This document shows positions 11,472-23,380 of a DNA stretch of 64,000 nt, in pieces. The notes beneath the pieces are model-generated. The model did not search any database and had not been told where the DNA came from. It saw only the letters and a program-made list of their open reading frames with translations. Numbering within the stretch: position 1 is the stretch's first letter; the number at the start of each line of letters is the position of its first letter. A program made the position numbers and the translations under genes. The stretch comes from Larus michahellis (Eukaryota; Chordata; Aves; Charadriiformes; Laridae): contig NC_133906.1 of assembly GCF_964199755.1 (NCBI RefSeq), forward strand, positions 3,038,001 to 3,102,000, read 5' to 3'.

Positions 11472-14400
11472 TCTGTTGCCAGCGGGGTCTTTGCCATCAA
11501 GGAAGACCGTGTTGATTTGCAGCAACGTGCTAGAAGAGTTTTATAGGGGTTGCTCTGATGTTGCGGGTGAGGAATGCGTGGAGCAAAAAGAATGATCTCA
11601 TCACACCTTTCATCCTGCGAGTCCTAGGGCGGCTGCGTTGCCCGGGCGCCGTGAGCCGTAGCCGCGGTTGGTTGAAGAGGGCACAGAGAGGCAGCGTGCT
11701 GTTTGCGCCTTGACCCGAAGGAGCGATTTATGGGCACGGATGCCATCCTTAACTGGTCGGACCTGTCCGAGACACCGGGTCAGCATCTCTGCTCTCGCAC
11801 GGACTAACGCCGCGTGGTCGTTTGCCCAGAAGCGGTAGGGCCAGGGGTTGTACGTCACCTCCAGGGATGACAGCTCGTCGGCAGGCTGGCTGCTGGCTCA
11901 GCAGAGGCAGGGAAGAAGGGCTGTCTGTAAACAATTTACTCTTGTTTCCCGCATCCTGAGGGATGGGGATCAGCTGCGCTTCTTCCCGAAGAGCTACTCT
12001 GTTAATACGCAGGGCAGAGTTGTCCTCCGTGCCTGTCACTGGGTTTATTCCAAAACTCTGAAATGTAGCCAGAATCATCTGTGACCTAAACGTAGGCACC
12101 AGCGGTGTTTTTATAGAATGAAAAAAACAAAAAAATTAAAAAAAAAAAAAATCTGTACCCCCCTTCAGTCTCTCCCCCGAAATGAAAAACTCCACTGGCC
12201 AAGCCCCGCAAACGAGTTTTTGGGTTTTTTTTTCATGTGTGCGGTGAGGAGCCAGATTTCTAAAGGCTTGGCTTTCAGTTTTACAGGCGTTTATTATAGG
12301 CATGAATAATTGCTGGCACTGTGCTACCACTGCTGTTGTTTGCTCTTACGGTTAGGCCAATTACATATGTAAGCCCCTGATTTACAAGCGAAAGCAGAAC
12401 TAAAGTAGCTTTGTGGCCTACATTTCAAGAGCGAGTAATGTGTCCGCAGTCGGCTGTAGGTCCCCGGATTTGGGTTGTCAAACACGGAGGTCCATTGCCA
12501 TAAATATGTGGACCCAGATTGTCCAAGGCTTTATGCGACACGTGCTGTCACGGCGCAGCGTGAAGGACATAAACATGGATGAGTATTTGAGCCCCGGGAA
12601 CCTGCCCAGATTCATCCCGTGGCGAGCAGGCTGGAAGATTCGTGCTGCATTTGGGGAATTTACAGAGAAGGCACACAAAAGAGAGAGAATTTGGACTAAA
12701 CCTCATTGTTCTTTGAGATGGACTTAAACAAAGCCTGTCCAAATCCTATTTCCCAACATGATAATCGGTTTGTTTCCAGTTCGTGCTGTCCAGTGGGCCC
12801 TCCTGGGGGAGAAGAGATGATGTCCATTGCCGAATTGCAAATTGGTCAATTGAGATCAAACTGAGAGTTTTTTTTCCTTGCTGTTGCGCACTAGGCAGAA
12901 GCGGAGCGGGAAGGAGGTAGGGTTAATGGGATGACTGATTCTCCATGGGGTGATGGTTTCCAGACAGCTGCTCGGATGGGTCACGTCACCCACGCGACCT
13001 GTTGACCTGGACTCTGCATTGCCCAGCCTGGGGAAGGTCTCACCTTGCTGTGCTGGTACCAGTCGATACCGTCAGCTCTGGGGTGAGGCAAAGAGCCGGC
13101 CCACGCGGTGGGGGAGGATGATGAGCTGTGCTGGTCCTCCTTGGAGCGGTGGCAAGCTGGTGTCCTTGCTGCTGGGCGGAGCAGAGAGGGAAGGATGTGA
13201 GTAAGGAGAGGAGAAGGCAGGACGTTTGTGGCTGCTGACCTCATCGTCACAAATCAGTCGTGGATATTGTCTGTGGGAGGTAATAGCAGCTCTGCTTGGG
13301 AAGGAGGCCAGCGTTTCACACTCCAGGGGATGGCCATGGGAGGATGATGCACCCGTGTCATTAGTCATTAGCGCATAGCTTCTCATCTCGTAGGGTTTGT
13401 GTGCTCAGCTGGAGGCCGGGGCAACCTCCTTTGTGTAAACGGCCCAAAATCAGTCTGATTGTTGTGTGCTGAGCTGATGGACGTTGGCAAGGAGATAATC
13501 CACACCAGCTCAGCGTAGGGTGTCCTGCGTGGGTTCACAAATGTCCGTCTGGGGAGGAAGCATCGGTTTAGGACCATTGGTTTCTGAAGTGATGCTTCAG
13601 AGCATCTACAGCTTCTGAAGGCAAACACGGCAGCCCGGGGCAGGCAGACCACCCGGCAGCATGCCCCGTGGCCTCAGCAGACCCCCTGGGCAGTGGCTTC
13701 CCTCCCTCCGCGGTACAAAGCAGATGGGAACCGCAGACCCAGATTTGTTTACTAGGCTGCCATCGACTGGGGTTTTGCGTCCCGGCAATTACTGGCAAGT
13801 CTGCTCTCCTCCTGCGCCTTCGCAGCACATGTGTGAACTTCTGGTTGTGTCACCTTCCCGTCCTCTCTTAACGGAGTCTAGCAGTGGGAAGTGATCATCA
13901 CAACTAACGTTTGCGGAGCGTATGTCTTTCCACAGTTCCAGAGCGTTGAATAAATTGAACTCCGCTTCCTCCTTCACCCTTCGCCTTCGAGCTGTTTCTG
14001 AATCCAGGCATCTCATCTTCCGCAGCCGCTCTCTGCTCTCCCAGTTTTCTTCTGCCCTGGTGGTTAAGCCCTTATCTCCTGCCTCGAAGAACCTACCTCT
14101 GATGCCCCTATCACCGTTCCTCATTACAAAAACAGTGTTCATCTCAAGATCTTTCTGGCTTTTCCTAACCATTTCATTGCCAGGCTAAGTCTGTCTGTTG
14201 GCTCCCTCCACCACCGCAGCAGATTCTCTTTGCCTTTAGGGTCGTTAAAACTTAATTGGCATGTCGGCTTTCTTTGTCGAGGAATGCGTTCTCTCTGTCC
14301 GTCGGTGATGTGGGACACGCTGCTGAAATTCCCCTCTCCTTGCATAATTATCTTACTCTGCTGCGTCTTTTATGCAAAACCTTCCCTTCTGAACGTGCTT

Positions 14401-15090
14401 CCTCTCCTTGCTCCAGCCCTTTCTGAGCATCCCGTTTGGCTGTGGTACCTGCTGTGGCTTTGTGCCTCGGGTAGGCACATTAAGTTGTTGCATTAGTAAT
14501 GTGTTTTATTAGCTCGCTTGGTCATTTTAACTCTTTGACAGCTTGATTCAGGCATTTCCTTCGCCCTCTCTCTGAAGATGGGGTCCACGTCACCTAGCTT
14601 CAGTCTTCCTTTACGAGTGTCCACCTGAGCCAACTACCCAGGCTCCATCTCCAACCAGGGGAGAGAGACGCCTCCAAAAGGCAAATCATCCCGTCGTAAG
14701 ACAGGAGTCAAAGAACACCCCCATCTCCCATGGGGCAAATCATCATTTCTGCTCGTGGCCGGTGACCGTGAATTCCTCCGACACTTTCCGAAATAGATGT
14801 AGCCCCCTTTAGAGCGACTCTAAAGCCTTGGACCATAGACTTGCCTTTTTGGATTAGCCCGGGCAAGTCCCGTGGAAATACAGAGACGGGGGTTGGGTCT
14901 CCCGGGGGGTGCAGAGCGCAGGTTGGAACACGTTACTGAGGGAGCCCAGGCAGCTCGTCTGAGCTGGGTGTCTTAATTTTAGGTATCTAACGTTACGTGA
15001 GATGAATATGACACTTAGAGAGGTTTGGGGAAATGTTTCCGTCTTATTTTGTATTTAGAAAATATAAAGGTATAATAGTGAATGTTTTAA

Positions 15091-15105
15091 ACAACAACAA
15101 CAACA
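15091..15105. repeat. (ACA)n trinucleotide run
   Basis: Five ACA units in an AT-rich SIL1 intron patch. Confidence 0.7.
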
Positions 15106-18100
15106 GTAATAACAGTAATTATAGGTGGGTGCAATTTTCCTTTAGCGTCTAACTGAAGCTGCTAGAAAAATGACTGCTGTGCTGATATTTGGCAGGGACA
15201 CCGATGCGAGTACCCACTTGTTTCTGAAAAATGCTGTTGGATTTTTAATGACCATCAGCGGCACAACCTTGATTTTTAAATGTCATCCTAAATGTAGCAG
15301 TTCCAGCCTCCTCTGCCGTGGCATGTGGGTGTTTGAGTAGGGATGAATCAGAAAGCAGAAAGAATGGCTGGTGCTTTCTGTGGCTCCCAAGTTTTCCTTG
15401 AGGGCTTCCCACCCGGGAACTGGCTTGGATCGTCGGTCCCTGGTCCCGTGGTGGCGCTCGGGCTGTCACTCTCCCCTCTATCAATGCGTGATTGAGCCCC
15501 TCGATGCAGAACGAGTTAGATTTCTGGTGTTCCACAGGTCATGCTTTCCATTTAGGAAAACCGGATAAATTAAAAAAAAAAAAAAAAAAGGTTTCCCAGC
15601 TTTTGCAGATGCAGCTTTTCCATTCTCTCTCTGGCTGGAAACGTTCCCCGGGCTTCGCTTTTGGAGCTGAAATCTGCGCTTGGCATTTGCGAGGTGGTGA
15701 TTTGCTTTTGTAAATGGAGCGAAGTCTCGTTTTTTGAATCATGACTCAGTGAAACAAATCTCCTTTTCTAGTCTAAAATGATTCTAATAGCACTGCTAAA
15801 CCCGCTGGGAATGGGAACAGCCGGAGTTTAAAACATGACATTGCAGTGGGTGTGATTCTCCCTGTGATCCAGCATCTTCCCTTGCCTGTAGAGGAGTGCG
15901 GTGCTTTGAGAGGAGGCTGGTAAGCGGTGAGCGGTGGTTTAAGAGCAATACCTTGCGTGGTGGCGCCCGGGGGTGCTCCGGGGCACGTCCGTAAGCAAAA
16001 CGGGTGGGAGAGGATAGAAAGATTTGCTTGATGTAACGCGCTGCCTTCCTCGGTTACGGGAGGAACGCAGAGAGTTGCGAAACAGATGGCAGGGTTAAAA
16101 TAGGACAGAGCATCGCGAAGATGCTGCTGGAAGGGAGGGAAGCGAAGTGCCTGTTCTCACACTTCGCTTTGGGGCTGGTGGAAGAAGAGCTGGAGAGTGC
16201 CTGCGCTCCGCTGGCGTTCCCAACAGGGACACGCCAGGCAAAGGCTTTCTTATTAGCACTTGTCTTAAAGAAAAATCAGCCTAAATGAGCAAGCAAACAA
16301 ATAAAGCGAATAACAATCAAAGGTCTTAGCCTCGGGCCGCCTTTTAATGTCTTTCAAGATATTAGTTCTACGGACACTCATTGCCACGGGAGAATATAAG
16401 CCGCAGTGTTAGGAGCCCGGCGGTTAGCACTACGGCTTCCTTTCTTGGGGTGCTTTCAGACAGCTTTTTGCAGTGTTTTCACGTTACCTAAGGCGTGTGA
16501 ATAGGTTTTGTCGGAATATCTGGGTAACTTTGCATGCCTGGAATGACGCTCAGTGCGCCATGGATGGCAGACCTGGCAGGGATGCTTCCGTGCAAAGCTG
16601 CCCCGCTGCGAGTCGCTGTCGCAGAAGGGGCTCGTCCAGGGGTCCTACAGCAGCAAAGAGCTGGGTAAGGCCTCGGGTGCTCCTGCGTTTGCCGCCATCC
16701 CAGGCCAGTTCGGTTTCGGAGCCAGGAGGCTGGAGGCTCACAGAGAAAAGGAGTGTGAGGAAGGGGAGGAGCGGGGCGGCAGGAGCCCAGCCGACGCTCC
16801 TGGGAGCGCTTCGCTTTCCCTGTCTATAAATCGAGGGGGCGCTTTGAAGTCTCTGGGATGAAAAACGCTGGATGAGCTCAAGGACGTGGTATTAATCCTG
16901 CAATATTGTTCTTGTTCCTCGCTGCGTTGTGATTTTTTGAAAAGAAATCAACGCCGTTTTTGTGGGCTGTGGCCAAAATGGCAAGGAAATAAATGGGTTC
17001 TGCTTGCGCTCGGAGGGAATCGCTCACTTTTTATTAACGCAGCCTCCAATGAAACAGACCCCATCCTTAGGCACTGATACGCGTTTGACCTACGGTAAAA
17101 TAACAGGCTTTCAGAATTGCATAGGGAGTGTTTTGTAAGCATGGCACATACAGCCTTAAGGTTGATTTACGCCTCAAGATAAAGCATCGGTTTGGATGAT
17201 GGAGCGCTGGAGGAGTTCCCGTGATGTCCTTCTCCATGCACCGTGGAGCACAGTCTCGTACCTGCCTGGAAGGATCAGTCATTCGACACGTTGTGCTTGG
17301 AGGGAGCTCAGGCAGTTCCCTTGATGGTTGCAGACGGAGCATGAGTCACCCAGTCCAGCCCCTAAATCACAGCGGGCTGACAAACCTCCGGAGTGGACTG
17401 CACGGGCCCATCCCTCACCGTCAGGAGAACGGAGGAGATGGGCTAGCCTTGATGGGGCTGCTCCGGACCCTTTCCTCTGCAGGCTCCTCCGGCTCTGCGC
17501 TGGCAGGCTGACGGCGATAGCCCCGAGAATCCAAAAACCTTTGCTTTTTCATCATAAAATGGTTTGCGGGTTTTCGATTAAACTCGTGAAAGCTGAGCTG
17601 GTATCTGAGGCTCTTGAGAGCTGCACCCCTCCACTTGCCCCGGCGTCGGTGGGAGCTTCGCGTGGACAACAGCCCCCTCCAAAGCAGAGCAGGGAGTCAC
17701 CCGGCCATCAGCACTGACGGACACGTAGCTGGGGGACATGTACTGGCACCAAAATAAAGCTCAGAGATAGCAAAGACAAGGGTCAGGGGAAGAGAGGGGC
17801 TCTGGGGGTGTCCTGGGGAGCCTCACACGTGCCGGGACAGTGGAACTCCTGCCTGGGCTCGCTTTCTGTTACCCTCTGTGCAATCTCCGGCTCGTTTTCA
17901 CGGTACCTTTTTTCCTACGGATATAAATACCACCTTTCGGTTTGTTGTTTGTGTGCGTTCAGCCGGACAATCTGGCGTGGTCGATTTTCTTACGGCACCT
18001 AAGATTTTATTGTCCAGAGCTGGTATTCGCTCTTCTACTCTGCTCTCCGGAGAGGTGAGGAGGAAGAGGGGGTTTCACTGCAACTCGACTTGCTCCCACT

Positions 18101-19124
18101 GTTCCCATCGCTCCTCTCCGGAGCGGTCGTGCTTTGGGTGACAACTCATTTCGGTTGACCCAAACGAGTCCCCGGTGGCTGGGACAGGGGTGCCGCTGGC
18201 TCCCCTGTGTCTGGGACGCTGGGTCCCGGCTGCAGGGGCTTCCTGCACCCCTGCGAGCTGTCTGGCTGCGGGCGGCAGATTCGCTATTCTGTATTTTTAT
18301 TTAATTACTTACTTTTACAGCTTTTCATATAAATCTAATTATCCATCTGTTATGCTACATTACAGCCCTGCAGCTCATCTGATTTTATTATTTTTTTTTC
18401 CCCTGTTACGAAATATTAGCCGCCTCAGCCTTGCCCTCTCTGGGCTTCGGCGAGCCGGGTCCCCTCCCCGCGGGGCTCTCGATGGCTCTCGACCCTCGCA
18501 CGTCGCGAGAAGTAGCTCTGCTCTGCTCTTCCAGCTCGAAATCGTTGTGACTGCAAAGGGCCAGAAACTCACGTCAGGTAATTCCCACTCACATCGCCTA
18601 TCTGAGAGGTTTCCCCAGTTAAACCCGATGTCACTGTGTCCCCAGGGAACTCAGGGCTTGTCCGTAACGGGACGTTATAGCCGTCCCGCTTCCAGCGGGG
18701 ATGTTGTAGGGCTCATAAGAAACTCCACTATCTCTTGGTGGTGCCTGGGATGTGAATACACGGTCGATAGCGAGCCAAGGTTCCCCAGCTTTTCCCAGGC
18801 AGTCCTCCACGCTGTTTCTGCCTCTCCGGGGTGACTCACGCTCCCCCGGTTTAAGTATCGCATTAGCCCATCAAAATCGCGGGATCACGTACTCGGCTCC
18901 GACTTATTCTCTGCAGTTCTATTCTCCTCTTAGCAACAAATACTCAATAACCTAATTGCTCATTAAAACCCATACTTGCGTCTGTGTAATCCATTATGTC
19001 ACGTTGAGACGCGTTGCTCTCGCAGGGACGCGGCTGCTCCCCCGCTAGTGCCATGAGTGCCTGGCTTGGCAGAAAGTGAGAAGGCAGCATTGCATTGAAG
19101 TGGAGATTTTCATCTTCTCGGGGC

Positions 19125-19145
19125 TTTTTTTTTTTTTTTTTTTTT
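19125..19145. repeat. Poly(T) tract, 21 bases
   Basis: Pure T run in a SIL1 intron. No associated element is recognised. Confidence 0.85.
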
Positions 19146-20930
19146 AATGTCTCTCCTATATTCTGGGCTTTTGAACATCTAACACCTCTTTTATGCTTCA
19201 CATCTTTCATACGAAATTGTGGTATTGTGTTGCCTATTGAAACCTAGTTTTTCCTTTTGTCAGGTTTTCCCCCCTCGCCCCCCACTTTCTTCTTCGCTGT
19301 ATTTTGATCGGCACAACTACTTAGGGCTCCATTTTTCTGGGTGGTTTTTAATCTCCTTAAGTCGTGGCTCTGAAGGCCTTTGTCTGTGATAAACTCAGGT
19401 TTGAGCTGATGCTCAGAGAAGAGGCTTTTCTAGGCCGGTTTTGCTGCATGCGGACCTCGGTGGGGGCTTTGGGGGTGTGTGCGCTTCATCCCTAACTCCG
19501 AATAGTTGCAGGCGTCCTGTTTGGGGTCGGGGTTATCTTATCATTACCCTCTTTATCTCATATCGTGCGTGCAAATGTCCCGTCTCCTTTTCAGTCGCGT
19601 GAGACGCTGCAATAATGGAAAGCCTCCGTTAAATAAGTATTTTTGTAAGAGATTCCCCAACCCTGCGCTTAAGCGTCATTTGCTGGCGTCCCACGGCAGA
19701 GCCAGGGTGCTTGTTTCAGGGGGCGGGGGGCGCTGCGAATTGTTCGCATTGAGTTGTCCCAGTTATCCTCCTCTGGAGAGCAAAGTTGGGAAGGAGATGT
19801 ATCACCTGGGAAGTCGTGGATCGGAGCCGGCTGGGCTTGCTGCAGCGGCTCCGCGGCCGTTTCCAATGGGGATGGTTCATGCCAGTGCTTTGAATGCGGT
19901 CGGAAAGCGTGTTTTCTGCATGTGTCACTTCTCACTTGGACTATTTTGATGCTTTTTTCATTTTTTTGTTTTTTCTTAAACCTGCAATCTAAAATTCAAT
20001 CGTACAAGTATTAATGAGCTGCTGATCATCCTGCCTCTCTTTTTTCTGCCCTTATGTAGAATCTCAGATTCACGGCTATAGTTCGGGCTGGAATTACTGA
20101 ATTCCAGTCAAACCTTTAAACATTGACATCGTAATGATTAGTTTCATCTCTCTGTTGCTTGTCAGGTGATTTTAATGTGAATATACTTACAAGAGCTGTC
20201 AGAAATCCTCCAAATACAGAGGCCTCTGAAGAAGTCATTGCCCTTTTCACGTGTGACCCTGCTTGCGTTGCTTTTGGTTTCCAGGACTCGCAGAAACAAC
20301 CTTTTCCGTTGCCTTTCCAGTTCTTACCTGGGTGTGACGGCCTGAGAGGCACGAGAAGGCAGGCAGGGCTCCGAGAGCTGTGTTTCAGGGTGATGCCATC
20401 GTAGCCGCATTTCAGTTCCCAGCCGCCTCGTTCTCCTTTGAGCAAAACATCGGTGCGCTCTCGTTTTCTTCGTTAACAGATTTTCGAGTGAAAACTGGGG
20501 AAGGGGGATGGATGGAGGAGGAGGGGGAGGTAAGCCGTGCTGCCTTGCTGCCTGTTTCTGATCCTCAGGTTATAGCACAAGCTAAATAGACTACACTAAA
20601 TTTTTTAGGCTGTTTCGCAGACTTAAAGACTTTGATCCCGGCTTTGATTTCCCATGCGGCATCGCAGACCGCGCTGGCTCTGAGGAGAGAAGAGACCCAT
20701 TAAGTCCTGTCCATTAAGCCCGGTGATTATCATGCCTTTTCACCGTCACGCCGGGCTTTCATCCAAGCACGAGCTCCAGACTTACCTCCCCGTGCCCTGG
20801 GGAGGATGCCCAGCAGCCGGTGGCCACCAGAGTGGGCGTGCGGCCACCGCCGCAGTGGGACACCACCGCCGGGGCAGGAGAAGGGCTGTGCTCAGCACCC
20901 TGCCCTGCCAGGCAGGAGCATCCCCTCCCT

Positions 20931-20962
20931 CGCACTCCCCCATTCACGCACTCCCCCATTCA
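20931..20962. repeat. 16-bp perfect tandem duplication
   Basis: Two identical copies of CGCACTCCCCCATTCA lie head to tail in a SIL1 intron. Confidence 0.9.
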
Positions 20963-21186
20963 CACCTCCTTTTGGTTCTTTCTCTGCTTGGCTTTAGCAG
21001 GATGCTCAGAGTAAGGAGGTGACGCTCTTTTTTTCTAGCGTCTCATGCGGTTTGTACAACAAGCAGGCCACGAAATAAATATTCTCTGTGTGTCCCTGCC
21101 AGAGCAGGAGAGACAAAGGCGTTTGCCTGCCTGCCCTGCTCTGTGCTTCTGAGGCCCCACGTCCCTTCACACCGCTTGGCTTTCCC

Positions 21187-21189
<3 letters not shown>

Positions 21190-21217
<28 letters not shown>
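21190..21217. repeat. Poly(T) tract, 28 bases
   Basis: This is the longest pure T run in the window, after a CCCCCC run, in a SIL1 intron. No retroposon body or target-site duplication is evident beside it. Confidence 0.9.
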
Positions 21218-21223
<6 letters not shown>

Positions 21224-21794
21224 AATCTAATTTTGCAAGTTCCCGTCTAACTCAAGAGCCGCTGTTGCCTCAGGGCTGTGTTGCTGCTTTTCAGTCTTCC
21301 CACGCCCCTCGCCTGTGCAGTCTGGCAAAACTTTGAAAAGTCTCTCCGAAATTTCATGCACGTGTGCTTGGGGTCATCCCAGGAGGAACAGGTAAGGGTG
21401 TCCCTTCACGGACAGTGCTCTTAAAAAAAAATCCCTTCTTCAGCAAAAGGGGAGCTGCTTCCATGTCATGAGTTTGCCAGTCAGAATGGCAGAGAAGCCC
21501 GTGCTGGATTTTCAGGAGCAACAGCCGCATCCCCTGTGCAGGTGCTGCTCCTTACCGTGCCCGAAAGAATGTCCGTGGAGAAACGGCAGGCGTCCCGCAA
21601 GCGGATCCCTAACAGCCCAACGCTACAGCGCATGGAGAAGCTGTTTGGAGGGCTCTGATCCCAGCTGGTGAGGCTGCGTCTCCTCCAGGAAGCATCCATC
21701 GTGTTGGTAGATCTTCCGGATGGTCATCCGTGTGCTAAGGTCTTGCTGCTTCCACAAAGAGCTTTAATGGAAGGAAAAAAGAAGGGAGCAAACT

Positions 21795-22385
21795 GTATCC
21801 CAGGCTGCATCCCCAGCAGCGTGGGCAGCAGGGCGAGGGGGGGGATTCTGCCCCTCTGCTCCGCTCCGTGAGACCCCCCTGCAGGGCTGCCTCCAGCTCT
21901 GGGGCACCAACAGCAGAAGGACACGGAACTGTTGGAGCGGAGCCAGAGGAGGCCCCGGAGATGCTGGGAGGGCTGGAGCCCCTCTGCTGTGGGGACAGGC
22001 TGAGAGAGCTGGGGGGGTTCAGCCTGGAGAAGAGAAGGCTCCAGGGAGACCTTGGAGCCCCTTCCAGGCCCTAAAGGGGCTCCAGGAAAGCTGGGGAGGG
22101 ACTCTGGATCAGGGAGGGGAGCCATGGGACGAGGGGGAAGGGGTTTAAACTGGAAGAGGGGAGATTGAGATGAGATGTGAGGCAGAAATTGTTTGCTGTG
22201 AGGGTGGTGAGCCCCTGGCCCAGGTTGCCCAGAGAAGCTGTGGCTGCCCCATCCCTGGAGGGGTTCAAGGGCAGGTTGGACGGGGCTTGGAGCAACCTGG
22301 TCTGGTGGGAGGTGTCCCTGCCCAGGGCAGGGGGGTGGCACTGGCTGGGCTTTAAGGTCCCTTCCAACCCGAACCATTCTGTGAT
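21795..22385 (+). mobile_element. CR1 LINE, ~590 bp
   Basis: It matches the CR1 3' region from the ccaggctgcatccccagcag segment through ctggagaagagaaggctccagg, the aggttgcccagagaagctgtgg block, and the terminal ggtcccttccaacccgaacc-attctgtgat. Sense to SIL1, in an intron. The 3' 460 bp is nearly identical to the copy at 44908-45374. It is 5'-truncated. Confidence 0.95.
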
Positions 22386-23135
22386 AAATATCCTGACCCA
22401 GCAGCCGGTGGAAGATGCTGAATCCCATCTCTGCCTTCACCACCCGCCCAAGGCAGGACCTGTCACCGGTCACCGAGGCGCTGCGGCGACTTCATTTCAG
22501 TTTTACTCCGATAGCGCTGATCACAGCGCGTCAGCCCTTGTTTTTGTTCCTTTTGCTCCTCTCTGTGCGCTGTTGAGGCTTGCGGTGCTCTGGCAAACAA
22601 GCCTTGACTGTAATAATTTCTGGCCCCTCGTGGGAAGTTGTAACTCCAACGCAGTGAAATATAAACTGGCAGAAAATGGAGTGTTTCCTTCTGCCGTTGC
22701 GAGCTGCAGCAGGCAGGCTCAGATGGAGGTTTTCTGGTGGCTTTCCCTCCCCTGCTTTTGTTTTTTCCCCTGGCTGCCGAAGGGCACGGTCACCCTCCCG
22801 CAGCCACCGAGAGGGAAACATGATGAAATGGCACATTAAATTTGTGCTCGGCAAAGTCACAACTCCAGGAGCTTCGGGAGGAGGCAGCAGTGGGAAACAT
22901 AAATGTTGTTTGTCTTGTGATCAAAAGGGCGCCTCTTAATTGCGGCGGTGTGCTCCTGAGGGTGTGGGTGGCAGCCCCGTCACTGCTGGGTGACCCCGTC
23001 TACGGAGGTCCCTGGGAGGGCTGGGGAGAAGCAGGGATGTCTGCAGGCAGCGGGGACGTCTTGAGTTGGGTGGAGGATCAGCCTGGGTTGGGGTTTGAAA
23101 GCGCAGAGAGCAGACTGTAGACTACACCCTGGGAA

Positions 23136-23380
23136 ACTAGAGCAGGGCAGGTTTAGATGAGACATTAGGAAGAAGTTCTTTCCACTGAGGGTGGTGAGAC
23201 GCTGGCCCAGGTTGCCCAGAGAGGGGGTGGAGGCCCCATCCCTGGAGATGTTCAAGGCCAGGCTGGATGAGGCTCTGAGTAACCTGATCTAGTTGAAGAT
23301 GTCCCTGCTCGCTGCAGGGGGGTTGGACTAGATGGCCTTTAGAGGTCCCTTCCAACCCAACACATTCTAGGATTCTATGA
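23136..23380 (+). mobile_element. CR1 LINE 3' fragment, ~245 bp
   Basis: It runs from actagagcagggcagg through aggttgcccagagaggggg to ggtcccttccaacccaacac and the terminal attctaggattctatga. Sense to SIL1. It is closely similar to the copy at 40440-40698, including the uncommon attctagg end. Confidence 0.95.

Larger units (their letters stand above)
11056..21794 (+). other. SIL1: SIL1 intron sequence
   Basis: It is 10.7 kb of intron. It holds a short CR1 end (11408-11471), A-rich tracts at 12121-12151 and 15572-15589, an ACA run at 15091, a 21-T run at 19125, a 16-bp duplication at 20931 and a 28-T run at 21190. I found no segment resembling the missing SIL1 exons (which should encode a GGLQ...INGL-type armadillo repeat), and no RNA gene. 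Confidence 0.7.

Noticed and set aside
22177..22839. 220-codon + strand open frame
   Set aside because: The first part is the CR1 ORF2 tail. The rest is intron sequence opened by chance after the element.
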